The notes: generated by a model from the letters alone, not told the origin. DNA of 64,000 bases from CAYRWM01 sp964428055 (GCA_964428055.1 CAYRWM010000005.1:1-64000), one strand, 5' to 3'; positions 44,357 to 53,043 are shown, numbered from the stretch's first letter. Program-made: numbers and translations.

Positions 44357-45174
44357 AAAAAGGAGCTTTGCTTTATACGCCGGATGACGCCAAAAAGAAC
44401 CGGTGGTTCATAGACAGCTTTATTAAAGCCGGACGTGACAGAGACTGCGGTATAATACTTTGCCTCTCCCCGTCCGAGATTCCGGAAGACATAGACTTTG
44501 CAGTCAACAGATCAAGGAGCAGCCTTATGACCGACATCCTTGAAGAGCGCGGGATAGATGTCTTCAACAACTCTTTTGTAACCGAAGTCACGGGTGACAA
44601 GTGGGATACCTACTGCTGTCTTAAGAGCAGAGTGCCCATGACCGATACGGTACCGGCATCGAAAACGTGCCCTTTGGATTTCCCGTGCATCGTAAAACCC
44701 AGACACGGCCACGGAGGACAAGACATATTCCTCATAAATAATGAAAAGGAATACTCCCGGGCGCTCGATATCATCTGCAGCATAGAATACACGGACTTTA
44801 CCGGGAAGATCCTTTTCGAAGAAGCTATAGTTCAGCCGGTACTGGACACGGGGAAAGACCTGAGAGTGTATGTACTGGGGAACAGAATCCTGGCTGCTGT
44901 CCTGAGGACCAGCGATAAGGATTTCAGGAGCAATTATTCTCTCGGCGGCCATGCCGAGATCGTTGAGCCTGATAAAGAAATACTGGACATGTCCGAAAAA
45001 CTATGCACCCTGTTCGATTTCGATTTCGCGGGCATAGATTTTATATTCGACGGCGCAAGACCGGTCCTGAACGAGATAGAGGACGCTGTCGGTTCAAGGA
45101 TGCTCTATTCGCTCATGCCTGACATAGATATACCCGGAATGTTCATCGATCATATATTAAGCAAGATAGGCTGA
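44353..45174 (+). CDS. divergent RimK-like ATP-grasp protein (second of a tandem pair)
   Basis: This 273-residue protein starts at TTG 44353, which overlaps the previous TGA stop by 3 nt and has GAGGT 6 nt upstream; the result, MKKGALLYTPDDAKKNRWF, is reasonable. An upstream ATG (44296) would run through the preceding gene. Motifs are FPCIVKPRHGHGGQDIFLI, LFEEAIVQP, DLRVYVLGNRI, RTSDKDFRSNYSLGG and, at the metal site, VLNEIEDAVGSRML where RimK has N-S-S-P-G. It is a diverged paralogue of the first gene, which hints at a heteromeric or two-step ligase. Confidence 0.82.
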   Translation: MKKGALLYTPDDAKKNRWFIDSFIKAGRDRDCGIILCLSPSEIPEDIDFAVNRSRSSLMTDILEERGIDVFNNSFVTEVTGDKWDTYCCLKSRVPMTDTVPASKTCPLDFPCIVKPRHGHGGQDIFLINNEKEYSRALDIICSIEYTDFTGKILFEEAIVQPVLDTGKDLRVYVLGNRILAAVLRTSDKDFRSNYSLGGHAEIVEPDKEILDMSEKLCTLFDFDFAGIDFIFDGARPVLNEIEDAVGSRMLYSLMPDIDIPGMFIDHILSKIG

Positions 45175-45186
45175 GCGACCTCTTTG

Positions 45187-45215
45187 TTGCATTTCACTGA
45201 GTTTTCATATAGAAT
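45187..45215 (+). promoter_or_regulatory. promoter of the alanine symporter gene
   Basis: TTGCAT (45187-45192) and TAGAAT (45210-45215) have a 17-bp spacer, about 57 bp before the ATG. The gap carries no terminator, so read-through from the ATP-grasp pair is also possible. Confidence 0.5.
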
Positions 45216-45271
45216 ATTAATCACCGTTTTTATTTAGGCGTAATACTTGTTTGTTTAGAGGTTTTTTTGAA

Positions 45272-46750
45272 ATGTATGAAGCTATTAGTAATGTCATCTC
45301 TTTTATTGACAGTGAGATAGCTTGGGGTCCTGTAGTATGCTGGTTCCTGGTTGGTATCGGCGTCATGCTCACGATCCTGCTCAGGGGTCTTCCCTGGAGA
45401 AACCTGGGATGGGCTCTGAAATCCGCTTTCTCGCGTCAGAAGACACATGAAAAAGAAGGCCACGAAGGTGATATAACACCGTTCCAGTCCCTCATGACAG
45501 CTCTTTCCGCCACTATCGGCACAGGTAATATCGCAGGTGTTGCCGGAGCCATGGCGATCGGCGGCCCGGGAGCACTTGTATGGATGTGGATAGCGGCCGT
45601 ATTCGGACTCTCCACAAAGTATTCGGAGAGCATGATCGGCGTTAAGTACCGTCAGAGGAACGAGAGAGGCGAAATGGCCGGTGGACCTATGTACGCAATG
45701 AAGTACGGCATAGGCGCAAAGTTCAAGAGACTGGGCGCGGCCCTTGCTGTCATATTCTCGGTGCTTGCCGTAGGCGCTTCATTCGGTATAGGCAATATCT
45801 CACAGGCCAACACCATAGCGGAATCCATAAACACAACGCTGGTCAAGGGCAGCGATACCGTTCAGTTCCTCGGAAATGATGTCGGTATAGCATTCATAAT
45901 AATCGGCGTCATAATAACTGTGCTGTGTCTCGTAGTGCTTCTCGGCGGCATCAAAAGGATAGGCCGGGTCACGGGCATACTGGTACCGGTAATGGCTGTA
46001 TTCTATACTATCGGCGGAATCATCTGCATATGCTGCAACGCTCAGAACCTGCCTCACGGCTTATACATGATCTTTACGCAGGCGTTCTCGACACAGGCTG
46101 TCGCGGGCGGCGCAGCCGGTATGGTGATGCAGCTGGCTATACAGAAGGGTATATCGAGAGGCGTATTCTCCAATGAATCCGGTCTCGGCTCCGCTCCTAT
46201 AGCAGCAGCCGCAGCAAAGACCGACCATCATTCGAGACAGGGCTACATCAACATGACGGGCACATTCCTTGATACGATAATAGTCTGCTCGATCACAGGT
46301 CTCACGATCGCGTCATCCGGACTCCTTGAGACGACGGATCTTACAGGCGTCAACCTCACGATAGCTGCTTTCGAATCCGGTATCGGACCCATAGGCGGAT
46401 ACATCGTCACGATCGGAATCATGCTGTTCGCGTTCTCAACGATACTCGGCTGGGAATACTACGGTGAGCGAAGCCTCGAATATCTGGCCAAATCATACAG
46501 AGTCAACATCATTTACCGTATTATTTTCTCCGTGATAGCGTTCTTCGGTTGCACGCTCACGAGCACGCTCGTATGGGATATATCGGATATAATGAACGGT
46601 TTCATGGCGATACCGAACCTTATCTGCCTCGCAATGCTCTGTCTGATAATAAGGAAAGATACATTTGATTTCCAGAACATCATCAAACAGGAAAAGGCGG
46701 TAGCAAAGGTGCTCAGAAAACAAAAGAAACAGCAGAAAGCTGCTGCATAA
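45272..46750 (+). CDS. sodium:alanine (glycine) symporter, AGCS family
   Basis: This 492-residue inner-membrane transporter couples Na+ entry to uptake of alanine or glycine. About ten membrane helices are visible, with family segments ATIGTGNIAGVAGAMAIGGPGALVWMW, KYRQRNERGEMAGGPMYAM, VFSNESGLGSAPIAAAAAKT and TFLDTIIVCSITGL. The tail is basic (LRKQKKQQK). The ATG at 45272 is preceded by AGAGGT, whereas a TTG 21 nt upstream overlaps that site. Alanine import next to amino-acid ligases could be linked, but that is speculation. Confidence 0.94.
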   Translation: MYEAISNVISFIDSEIAWGPVVCWFLVGIGVMLTILLRGLPWRNLGWALKSAFSRQKTHEKEGHEGDITPFQSLMTALSATIGTGNIAGVAGAMAIGGPGALVWMWIAAVFGLSTKYSESMIGVKYRQRNERGEMAGGPMYAMKYGIGAKFKRLGAALAVIFSVLAVGASFGIGNISQANTIAESINTTLVKGSDTVQFLGNDVGIAFIIIGVIITVLCLVVLLGGIKRIGRVTGILVPVMAVFYTIGGIICICCNAQNLPHGLYMIFTQAFSTQAVAGGAAGMVMQLAIQKGISRGVFSNESGLGSAPIAAAAAKTDHHSRQGYINMTGTFLDTIIVCSITGLTIASSGLLETTDLTGVNLTIAAFESGIGPIGGYIVTIGIMLFAFSTILGWEYYGERSLEYLAKSYRVNIIYRIIFSVIAFFGCTLTSTLVWDISDIMNGFMAIPNLICLAMLCLIIRKDTFDFQNIIKQEKAVAKVLRKQKKQQKAAA

Positions 46751-46765
46751 CGATCAATTCAAAGC

Positions 46766-46800
46766 AAAAAGATCCACGGCTTAAGCCATGGATCTTTTTT
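46766..46800. terminator. bidirectional terminator between symporter and phosphoesterase genes
   Basis: The stem GATCCA-GGC/GCC-TGGATC (46771-46796, one C-A mismatch) has a TTAA loop with AAAAA before and TTTTTT after. It serves both convergent genes. Confidence 0.9.
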
Positions 46801-47278
46801 ATATCTCTATTATCTTAGGCACAACACCGTACTCCCCTATGAGGCACATAGCATAACTTTTGACCCCGCTTCTCGGAAGAGCGATGCTGCCGGGATTGAT
46901 CACCCATCGTCCGCCTATATACTCTCTGAACGGCATATGCGTATGGCCGAAGAATACGGCCGCCGCTTCTCTCTCGTCGGCCAGATAGCTTATCCTGTCG
47001 ACTGAGTATTTCACGGCGTATCCGTGACCGTGCGTAAAAACAAGTCTCTGCCCGCACATTATGACTTCATCTACTTCAGGCTCGTTTCCATACATGTCAC
47101 AGTTGCCCTTAACGCACTTTACTTTTACGCCCGTCTCCTTTTCGACTTCCAGTCCGTCCGAAGCATGATCCCCCAGGTGGAGCACAAGATCGGGCTTTTC
47201 GCTCCTGACAATCCTTACCATATCGGCGGTGGAACCGTGCGAATCGGAAAACACGAGCAGTTTCTTACTTCTGTTCAT
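46799..47278 (-). CDS. YfcE/MJ0936-type metallophosphoesterase
   Basis: This 159-residue calcineurin-like phosphodiesterase shows the full set of metal ligands: FSDSHG, LHLGDH, KGNCD, FTHGHGY and FGHTHMPF, ending with INPGSIALPR. Relatives act on phosphodiesters in vitro; the physiological substrate is unknown. Its start overlaps the stop of the RNase PH-RdgB gene by 14 nt. The same order, rph-rdgB-yfcE (rph-ysnA-ysnB), occurs in Bacillus subtilis. Confidence 0.92.
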   Translation of the reverse strand: MNRSKKLLVFSDSHGSTADMVRIVRSEKPDLVLHLGDHASDGLEVEKETGVKVKCVKGNCDMYGNEPEVDEVIMCGQRLVFTHGHGYAVKYSVDRISYLADEREAAAVFFGHTHMPFREYIGGRWVINPGSIALPRSGVKSYAMCLIGEYGVVPKIIEI

Positions 47279-48599
47279 CCTCTATCAGTCCGCGCATTAT
47301 CCTAAGGGCTTCGGCCCTGTGGCTTACTGCGTTCTTGTCTTCAGCGCTCATGCAGGCGAAACTCTTGCCGGCCGGTTCATAGAAGAACACCGGGTCATAC
47401 CCGAAACCGTTTTCGCCTTCCTTTTCCCTGAGTATCCTGCCGTACACTCTTCCGTCCGCGAAATGGATCTCCTTACCCCCGCGGGCCAGTACCATACAGC
47501 AGCTGAAAAAAGCGGTCCTCTTTTCATCCGGAACGTCCTCAAGATTCTTAAGGAGCGTTTCTATGTTCTTTTCATCATCGCCGTGATCTCCGCCGTATCT
47601 CGCGGAATATATGCCGGGCTCGCCACCCAAGGCATCGACGCACAGTCCCGAATCATCAGCGAGGACATCACAGTCGGTAAGTTTGCTTATCTCAACAGCC
47701 TTTTTGGATGCATTTTCATGGAAAGTCTTTCCGTCCTCTTCCACGTCTGCATCTATACCGGCTTCCTTCATGCTCACGACCTCATCATAAAGGCCGGTGA
47801 ATATGCTCTTTATCTCCCTGACCTTTCCGGCGTTGCCGGTAGCTATAACAAGTCTCTTCAATCCTTTGCCTCCGATCACATCCGCTGCATCCTTAAGGAC
47901 ATCCTTCTCAATCTTAATAAGTTCCGAAATGCCGCACTTGCACATTCCTACGAGTTCGGCAAACTCCTTAGGTAAAACCGGCCTCTTCTCGCCGCTTATC
48001 TGTATCTCTGATATGCCACCGTCCTCGGTGCCGACCATGTTCATATCCGCCTGAGCGTTGGAATCCTCTACATAGCAGAGATCGAGCATCGGTCTTTCAT
48101 GGACGAGACCGGCGCTCACTGCAGCGATAGCGGACTTTACGGGGCTCTTGCCTATCAGACCCTCGCCCATGGCTTTTTTAACGCACAGACAGAGCGCAAC
48201 GAACGCACCTGTTATGGAAGCCGTCCTGGTGCCGCCGTCCGCCGAAACTACGTCGCAGTCTATATATATGGTATTTTCCCCGATTGCGTCCAGATCGAGC
48301 ACGCTCCTCAGCGATCTTCCTATCAGCCGCTGTATCTCGGTGCCGCGTGAATCCTGACGCTGACGTTCCCTCTGTTTTCTCTTTATACATGACGCGGGGA
48401 GCATCGAATACTCCGCTGTCAGCCATCCCTTTCCCGTTCCCTCAAGAAACGGCGGAACTCCCTTTTCGATCATAGCCGAACATAGCACGGTCGTCCTTCC
48501 GGATCTGATCTCGCAGCTCCCGTGGGCATGGAGCATGACCCCGGTCCTTATCTTTACTTCGCGAAGCTCCATATCGCCTCTGCCGTCTATGCGTTCCAT
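47265..48599 (-). CDS. rph-rdgB: RNase PH - XTP/dITP diphosphatase fusion
   Basis: This 444-residue protein joins two enzymes. Residues 1 to about 245 are RNase PH, a phosphorolytic 3'-exonuclease maturing tRNA 3' ends: RTGVMLHAHGSCEIRSGRT, RGTEIQRLIGRSLR and CDVVSADGGTRTASITGA. Residues from about 248 are RdgB, which hydrolyses XTP and dITP: LVIATGNAGKVREIKSIF, LADDSGLCVDALGGEPGIYSARY, GFGYDPVFF and SHRAEAL. No stop or frameshift separates them. In Bacillus these are separate adjacent genes in the same order, so this is a simple in-line fusion. Confidence 0.94.
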   Translation of the reverse strand: MERIDGRGDMELREVKIRTGVMLHAHGSCEIRSGRTTVLCSAMIEKGVPPFLEGTGKGWLTAEYSMLPASCIKRKQRERQRQDSRGTEIQRLIGRSLRSVLDLDAIGENTIYIDCDVVSADGGTRTASITGAFVALCLCVKKAMGEGLIGKSPVKSAIAAVSAGLVHERPMLDLCYVEDSNAQADMNMVGTEDGGISEIQISGEKRPVLPKEFAELVGMCKCGISELIKIEKDVLKDAADVIGGKGLKRLVIATGNAGKVREIKSIFTGLYDEVVSMKEAGIDADVEEDGKTFHENASKKAVEISKLTDCDVLADDSGLCVDALGGEPGIYSARYGGDHGDDEKNIETLLKNLEDVPDEKRTAFFSCCMVLARGGKEIHFADGRVYGRILREKEGENGFGYDPVFFYEPAGKSFACMSAEDKNAVSHRAEALRIMRGLIEDEQK

Positions 48600-48663
48600 A
48601 AAAAAGTCCTCCGTCTGAGAATATCATTAGTGTATCACAGGGATACCCTTTAATCAATTTTTC

Positions 48664-48672
48664 TGCTATACT
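48664..48672 (+). promoter_or_regulatory. extended -10 promoter directly at the rqcH start codon
   Basis: TGCTATACT is an extended -10 whose last base is only 6 nt before the rqcH ATG (48679). The predicted transcription start coincides with the ATG, giving a leaderless mRNA. No ribosome binding site is visible. Confidence 0.6.
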
Positions 48673-48678
48673 TCAGGT

Positions 48679-50382
48679 ATGATTTTGGATGGACTCTCTC
48701 TTAAGATATGCGCTGATGAATTAAAGGACATGCTGCCCGGGGCAAAGATCACAAGAATCAATATGCCCGCAAGGGAGGATGTCGTTTTTCAGTTATATAC
48801 AAAGGCCGGATTGAACGTAAAGCTTAACATAAGCGCGAGTGCGGACTCGAGCTCTGTTTTCATCGGCGACATGAAGAGACCGAACCCGAAAACACCGCCC
48901 GCCTTCTGTATGCTGCTCCGGAAACACCTGACGAATGCACATATAGAGAGTATTGAGAGCAGCGGCACGGACCGCACACTTTCCATCGGTTTCAGTTCAA
49001 AAGACGAGCTCATGAGAGACACCCGGCTAACTCTTGTGTGCGAGATAATGGGCAAGTACTCAAACATAATACTGCTGAATGACAAAGGCCGCGTAATGGA
49101 CTCGGTAAAAAGAGTGTCAGTTGATGTGAGCTCGCTCCGTCAGATACTGCCCGGCAGTGTGTACACCGCTCCCCCGCAGGAACAGTACGACATACTGTCT
49201 CTAAGCGATGCTTCCATGGAAGACATTTTGAAGAATGCCGACGGAAACTGGACCGGATTCCTGTGCAGAACCTTCCAGGGCGTTTCCAAAGCAACTGCGC
49301 TCGAGATCCTGGCAAGAGCGGATATCGATCCGGAATGCTCCACGCCGGACGACAGGCAGAAGAAAAGGGCCCAGTCGGTCCTTAAAGAGTTTTTCACGGA
49401 AGCGGTAAACAATCCTGATCCCACAGTCCAGCTTAACGGAGAAGACTGTCCCGTACTTGTTACGCCTCTGCCGTTCACTACATATCCGGCAGATCTGAGG
49501 AAGTCTTTTTCCACCATGAATGAGGCTGTGTTCTTCCTGCAAAACGGAAGATATGAGTATTTCACGCTTAAGCAGAAAAAGGATACCGTGTCCAGGCTCA
49601 TAACTAAGGCAAGGACCAAGCTCGCAAGAAAGATAAAGACTCTGTCTGAATCCATTGAGGATTCAAAAAAAGCCGATACACTGATCAGTCACGCGAACAT
49701 GATAACGGCGAATATATACAGGCTCGACAAGGGAGCCGACTGTCTCGAGGCTGAAGATTTTGAGAGCGGTGAAACTGTCAGGATCCAGCTCGACAAGTCA
49801 TTGACGCCTTCGCAGAACGCCCAGAAACTGTACAAGCGGGCCGCGAAGATGAAGACAACAAAAGAGATCTACGAAAAAAGACTTAAGGAAGCCGTAGATG
49901 AAGATGAATTCCTTTCAAGTTCTCTCATGTTCGTTTCCAAAGCCGAATCGGCCGAAGATATTGAAGAGATAGAGGGAATACTCTCAAAGGAAAAGGTGAT
50001 AGTAAGAAAAGGAAGCCGTCTTCCGGAAGTCAGCGAGCCCAAGGAATACACCTCGCCATCCGGCTATACCGTTTACGTCGGTAGAAACGACAAGCAGAAT
50101 GACAGACTCACTATGGGCATAGCCAGAAAAGGTGATATCTGGTTCCATGCCCAGAAGATGCCCGGAGCCCATGTCCTTCTCGTCACGGACGGCAGAGATA
50201 TAAATGATATAGATGACGAGACCATAGTTTTCGCGGCAAAGCTCGCCGCAAAGTACTCATCCGCAAAACTGGGCGGGAAAACGCCTGTCGACTATACTTA
50301 CAGGCAGAACATAAAAAAACCCCCGGCATCCAGACCGGGGAAAGTCATATACGACAAATACTGGACAGTCTACGTAGACTGA
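48679..50382 (+). CDS. rqcH: RqcH/Rqc2 homologue (NFACT protein) of ribosome quality control
   Basis: RqcH binds obstructed 50S subunits and recruits tRNA-Ala to add alanine tails to stalled chains. In 567 residues it has the NFACT-N domain (MILDGLSLKICADELKDMLPGAKI; Asp98-Arg99 in the TDR motif), the HhH middle part, a coiled coil (about 335-430) and the NFACT-R domain (SPSGYTVYVGRNDKQNDRLT, DIWFHAQKMPGAHV). It was formerly annotated as a fibronectin-binding protein. The start lies within 6 nt of a -10 element with no ribosome binding site. Its 3' end contains the terminator of the convergent gene. Confidence 0.94.
   Translation: MILDGLSLKICADELKDMLPGAKITRINMPAREDVVFQLYTKAGLNVKLNISASADSSSVFIGDMKRPNPKTPPAFCMLLRKHLTNAHIESIESSGTDRTLSIGFSSKDELMRDTRLTLVCEIMGKYSNIILLNDKGRVMDSVKRVSVDVSSLRQILPGSVYTAPPQEQYDILSLSDASMEDILKNADGNWTGFLCRTFQGVSKATALEILARADIDPECSTPDDRQKKRAQSVLKEFFTEAVNNPDPTVQLNGEDCPVLVTPLPFTTYPADLRKSFSTMNEAVFFLQNGRYEYFTLKQKKDTVSRLITKARTKLARKIKTLSESIEDSKKADTLISHANMITANIYRLDKGADCLEAEDFESGETVRIQLDKSLTPSQNAQKLYKRAAKMKTTKEIYEKRLKEAVDEDEFLSSSLMFVSKAESAEDIEEIEGILSKEKVIVRKGSRLPEVSEPKEYTSPSGYTVYVGRNDKQNDRLTMGIARKGDIWFHAQKMPGAHVLLVTDGRDINDIDDETIVFAAKLAAKYSSAKLGGKTPVDYTYRQNIKKPPASRPGKVIYDKYWTVYVD
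50313..50340 (-). terminator. terminator of the rluD-like gene, inside rqcH
   Basis: On the minus strand CCCCGG (from 50340) pairs with CCGGGG (to 50321) around an 8-nt loop and is followed by seven T (plus-strand A-run 50313-50319). It lies about 40-70 nt inside the opposing rqcH coding sequence, where the same bases encode Lys-Lys-Pro-Pro. Confidence 0.82.
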
Positions 50383-51291
50383 TCATTTTCTCAGTTTGCA
50401 CAGTACATCTTCAAAATAACCGGGAAGCGGAGCCGTGAACTCCATATCTTCTCCTGTAGAAGGATGCTTCAGATTAAGTCTGCAGGCATGGAGCAGCTGG
50501 CCTTCAAGCCTGAACGGCGACTTTCCGGATGAATACACCGGGTCTCCCAGAACGGGATGTCCGATATATTTTGCGTGAACCCTGATCTGGTGAGTGCGGC
50601 CGGTCTTGAGCTCGCATTCCACATAAGTGTAATCTCCGAACCTCTCGAGAACATTGAATACAGTCTGAGCGCTCCTTCCGTCCGGAACGACGGCCATCTT
50701 CTTTCTGTCAGTTCTGTGTCTGCCTATGCAGGCATCAACGGTCACAATGTCTTCCTTAAGGTTGCCGATCAGAACAGCCCTGTATATCCTTTTCGCCGTC
50801 TTTTCCTTTATCTGCTCCGCAAGCGATACGTGCGCCGCGTCGTTTTTCGCTATCACTATAAGCCCGGACGTATCCTTATCCAGCCTGTGTACTATGCCGG
50901 GCCGCAGTTCACCGTTTATGCCCGACAGATCCTTTATGTGGTACATTACAGCGTTAACGAGCGTCCCGTCCGGATTTCCTGCCGCAGGATGAACTACCAT
51001 GCCCTGCTTTTTATTGATGACCGCTATGTCATCATCCTGATAGACTATCTCTATGGGGATATCCTGAGGGATGATCTCCGTCACATCGGGTTCAGGTACC
51101 GAAACCGTAACGGTATCCCCTGCGTTCACAAAGTCGGAAGGCTTTACAGCACTGCCGTTTTTCAGTATACATCCCTTTTCAATCAGCTTTTTGACGGACG
51201 AACGGGTATAACCGGACAGCTTCTCGGAGAGAAACACATCCAGCCTCCTGTATTCTTTTTCAGCTGTGAATTCAAACGACTCTTCGCTCAT
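50383..51291 (-). CDS. RluD-family 23S rRNA pseudouridine synthase
   Basis: This 302-residue enzyme has an N-terminal S4 RNA-binding domain (RLDVFLSEKLSGYTRSSVKKLIEKGCI, about 14-75). The catalytic domain has the family motif RPGIVHRLDKDTSGLIVIAK with the catalytic Asp. KTGRTHQIRVHAKYIGHPVLGD follows. RluD-type enzymes modify uridines of 23S helix 69. It corresponds to Bacillus ylyB, also next to lspA. It abuts rqcH (0 bp between stops) and overlaps lspA by 4 nt. Confidence 0.93.
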   Translation of the reverse strand: MSEESFEFTAEKEYRRLDVFLSEKLSGYTRSSVKKLIEKGCILKNGSAVKPSDFVNAGDTVTVSVPEPDVTEIIPQDIPIEIVYQDDDIAVINKKQGMVVHPAAGNPDGTLVNAVMYHIKDLSGINGELRPGIVHRLDKDTSGLIVIAKNDAAHVSLAEQIKEKTAKRIYRAVLIGNLKEDIVTVDACIGRHRTDRKKMAVVPDGRSAQTVFNVLERFGDYTYVECELKTGRTHQIRVHAKYIGHPVLGDPVYSSGKSPFRLEGQLLHACRLNLKHPSTGEDMEFTAPLPGYFEDVLCKLRK

Positions 51292-51764
51292 GACAGTTTC
51301 TTCTTGGATCTTCCCCAGAAAAAGAGCAGATAGATGATGAGCAGCGCCGCCCCTATGCAGGCGAAACTGTCAGCCACGTTGAATATGGCAAAATCAACAA
51401 ATGTGAACTGTATCATGTCGCGGACATAACCCAAAGCAAACCTGTCGATGATGTTTCCCGCCGCTCCGCCTATGAGAAAGCACAGGGAGAGCGCCAGCAG
51501 GCGCGACTTTACTTTGTTGGTCTTGACCATAATGATAAAGAGCACAACCGCAACTACAAGCGCGACTATGCCCAGCAAAAAAGTGGCGTCAGAAAACATA
51601 CTGAACGCCGCTCCTGTGTTCTTTGCATATGTAAAAGATGCAAAACCGGGAAAGACTTCAAAGGTTCCTCCCGGCATGGACGGGAGTATATTCTCGGCAG
51701 CCACTTTCGTTAACTGATCGAATATGATTACTCCCGCGATAATTAGTATTTCGATAATCAGCAA
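51288..51764 (-). CDS. lspA: lipoprotein signal peptidase II
   Basis: LspA cleaves diacylated prolipoproteins before the lipobox cysteine. The 158-residue protein has four membrane helices, the substrate-side motif KNTGAAFS and the catalytic aspartates in GGAAGNIIDR and FNVADSF. The start is TTG at 51764 with GGAGA about 10 nt upstream, inside the end of divIVA. It works with Lgt (57585), and its substrates in this window would include the lipoproteins at 13403, 38406 and 39776. Confidence 0.94.
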   Translation of the reverse strand: MLIIEILIIAGVIIFDQLTKVAAENILPSMPGGTFEVFPGFASFTYAKNTGAAFSMFSDATFLLGIVALVVAVVLFIIMVKTNKVKSRLLALSLCFLIGGAAGNIIDRFALGYVRDMIQFTFVDFAIFNVADSFACIGAALLIIYLLFFWGRSKKKLS

Positions 51765-51770
51765 ATCAGA

Positions 51771-52454
51771 TCATTCTCCGTCTATGTCATCAACAAGGAT
51801 CTTGATCTCGTCCATCGCCTTATCGGTCTCAGGATCGGCAGCTTCCGAATCGGCCTCTGGCACAGCGGTCTCGCTTATTATATCGCTGACCTTTATGCTG
51901 CCGCACTGGCTCTCAGCATCCTCGATGTCTTCCTGCAGTTTGTTGATGGACTGTGTGATATCTGCCACAGACTGATGGATATCAGACTGATCGATCCTGG
52001 CATTCATATGTGAGTACTGTTCATCCAGGAAGGCCTTGAAACTTACCTTGTACTCCTGAACGAGACTCTCATATTTCTGAAGGTCGGCCCTGATGTTTTC
52101 CATCTTCATCTGGGCCCCTTCTATTATTGTCTTTGCGTTTTTGGTTGCACCGTCCATTATGCCCTGGGCCTGAACCTCGACTTTGGACAGGTACATCTGA
52201 GCATTACGCTGAGCCGCGAGTACTGTGGACATGATGCGGTCTTCCGCATCGCTCATCTTGACTTCCTTCGTCTTATACTCAGCTATCTGTCCTTCAAGTA
52301 TCCTCACCTTCGCTTCCAGACTTGAGTTTCTCTCATTCAGTGTGGACAGCTCTGACATGATCTCGTCAAGAAAGAGATCTACTTCCTGAGGATCATAACC
52401 CTTAAACTTAGTGTCAAATTCTTTTTCAAGAATATCTTTAGGACTTAATGCCAT
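51771..52454 (-). CDS. divIVA: DivIVA-domain cell division protein
   Basis: This 227-residue protein starts with the membrane-curvature-sensing DivIVA domain (MALSPKDILEKEFDTKFKGYDPQEVDLFLDEIM, 1-33). Long coiled coils follow (about 35-70 and 110-185), then an acidic tail. It locates at poles and septa and recruits division or shape proteins. It lies in the hlyD-like-yggS-sepF-divIVA-lspA run; in Bacillus ylmG and ylmH stand between sepF and divIVA but are absent here. Confidence 0.94.
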   Translation of the reverse strand: MALSPKDILEKEFDTKFKGYDPQEVDLFLDEIMSELSTLNERNSSLEAKVRILEGQIAEYKTKEVKMSDAEDRIMSTVLAAQRNAQMYLSKVEVQAQGIMDGATKNAKTIIEGAQMKMENIRADLQKYESLVQEYKVSFKAFLDEQYSHMNARIDQSDIHQSVADITQSINKLQEDIEDAESQCGSIKVSDIISETAVPEADSEAADPETDKAMDEIKILVDDIDGE

Positions 52455-52487
52455 AATTAATTCTCCCGTTGTATTCCGGTAAAGTTA

Positions 52488-53015
52488 TCAGTATTCGCTT
52501 CCTGACTGTGATTCTCCGCTGTTGGATGAAACATCAACATTGAAAGGAGCTATAACGAAGATGTTTCTTGCAGCTTTTCTGATACTGCCGTTCAGAGCAT
52601 ATACAGCACCGGATATGAAGTCCAGTATGCGCTGTGCAACATCGATTTCAAGATCATCGAGGTTGACGACTATGGATTTCTTTTCCTTTAAGTTGTCTAT
52701 TATGTTCTGAGTATCTTCATAGGAAATGGGCTTATAGATAAGGACCTTTATCTTGGCCGATTCAGTCGGCATTGAAGCGATCTTTGAAGGAGCATGGCGT
52801 TCACGGTCTCTGTCGCGTCCCCTGAGTCCGCCGAATCTCGGTCTCTCTTCATAATAGGGCTCGTCATCAAATTCTTCTTCGCCGTATGACTCTTCGCCGT
52901 CAAACATCATCTCTTCGTCTATATCGTCGTTTCTCTTTCCGTATACAGGTTCGTCATTGTAGTCTTCGTCTTTTGCAACTCTTAATCCCAGTACATCAAG
53001 TATTCCCATTTTCAT
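52488..53015 (-). CDS. sepF: SepF, FtsZ-bundling and membrane anchor protein
   Basis: This 175-residue protein anchors and bundles FtsZ at the division ring. It has an N-terminal membrane-targeting amphipathic segment (MGILDVLGLRVAK), an acidic disordered linker (about 18-75) and the SepF core (about 85-165): KVLIYKPISYEDTQNIIDNLKEKKSIVVNLDDLEIDVAQRILDFISGAVYAL. An in-frame ATG at 53009 gives the usual MG start and a better 9-nt spacing from AGGAG; the ATG at 53015 is only 3 nt away. The true start may therefore be 53009. Confidence 0.95.
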   Translation of the reverse strand: MKMGILDVLGLRVAKDEDYNDEPVYGKRNDDIDEEMMFDGEESYGEEEFDDEPYYEERPRFGGLRGRDRDRERHAPSKIASMPTESAKIKVLIYKPISYEDTQNIIDNLKEKKSIVVNLDDLEIDVAQRILDFISGAVYALNGSIRKAARNIFVIAPFNVDVSSNSGESQSGSEY

Positions 53016-53043
53016 TTACTCCTAAAACGCAAATTTTTTTTAT

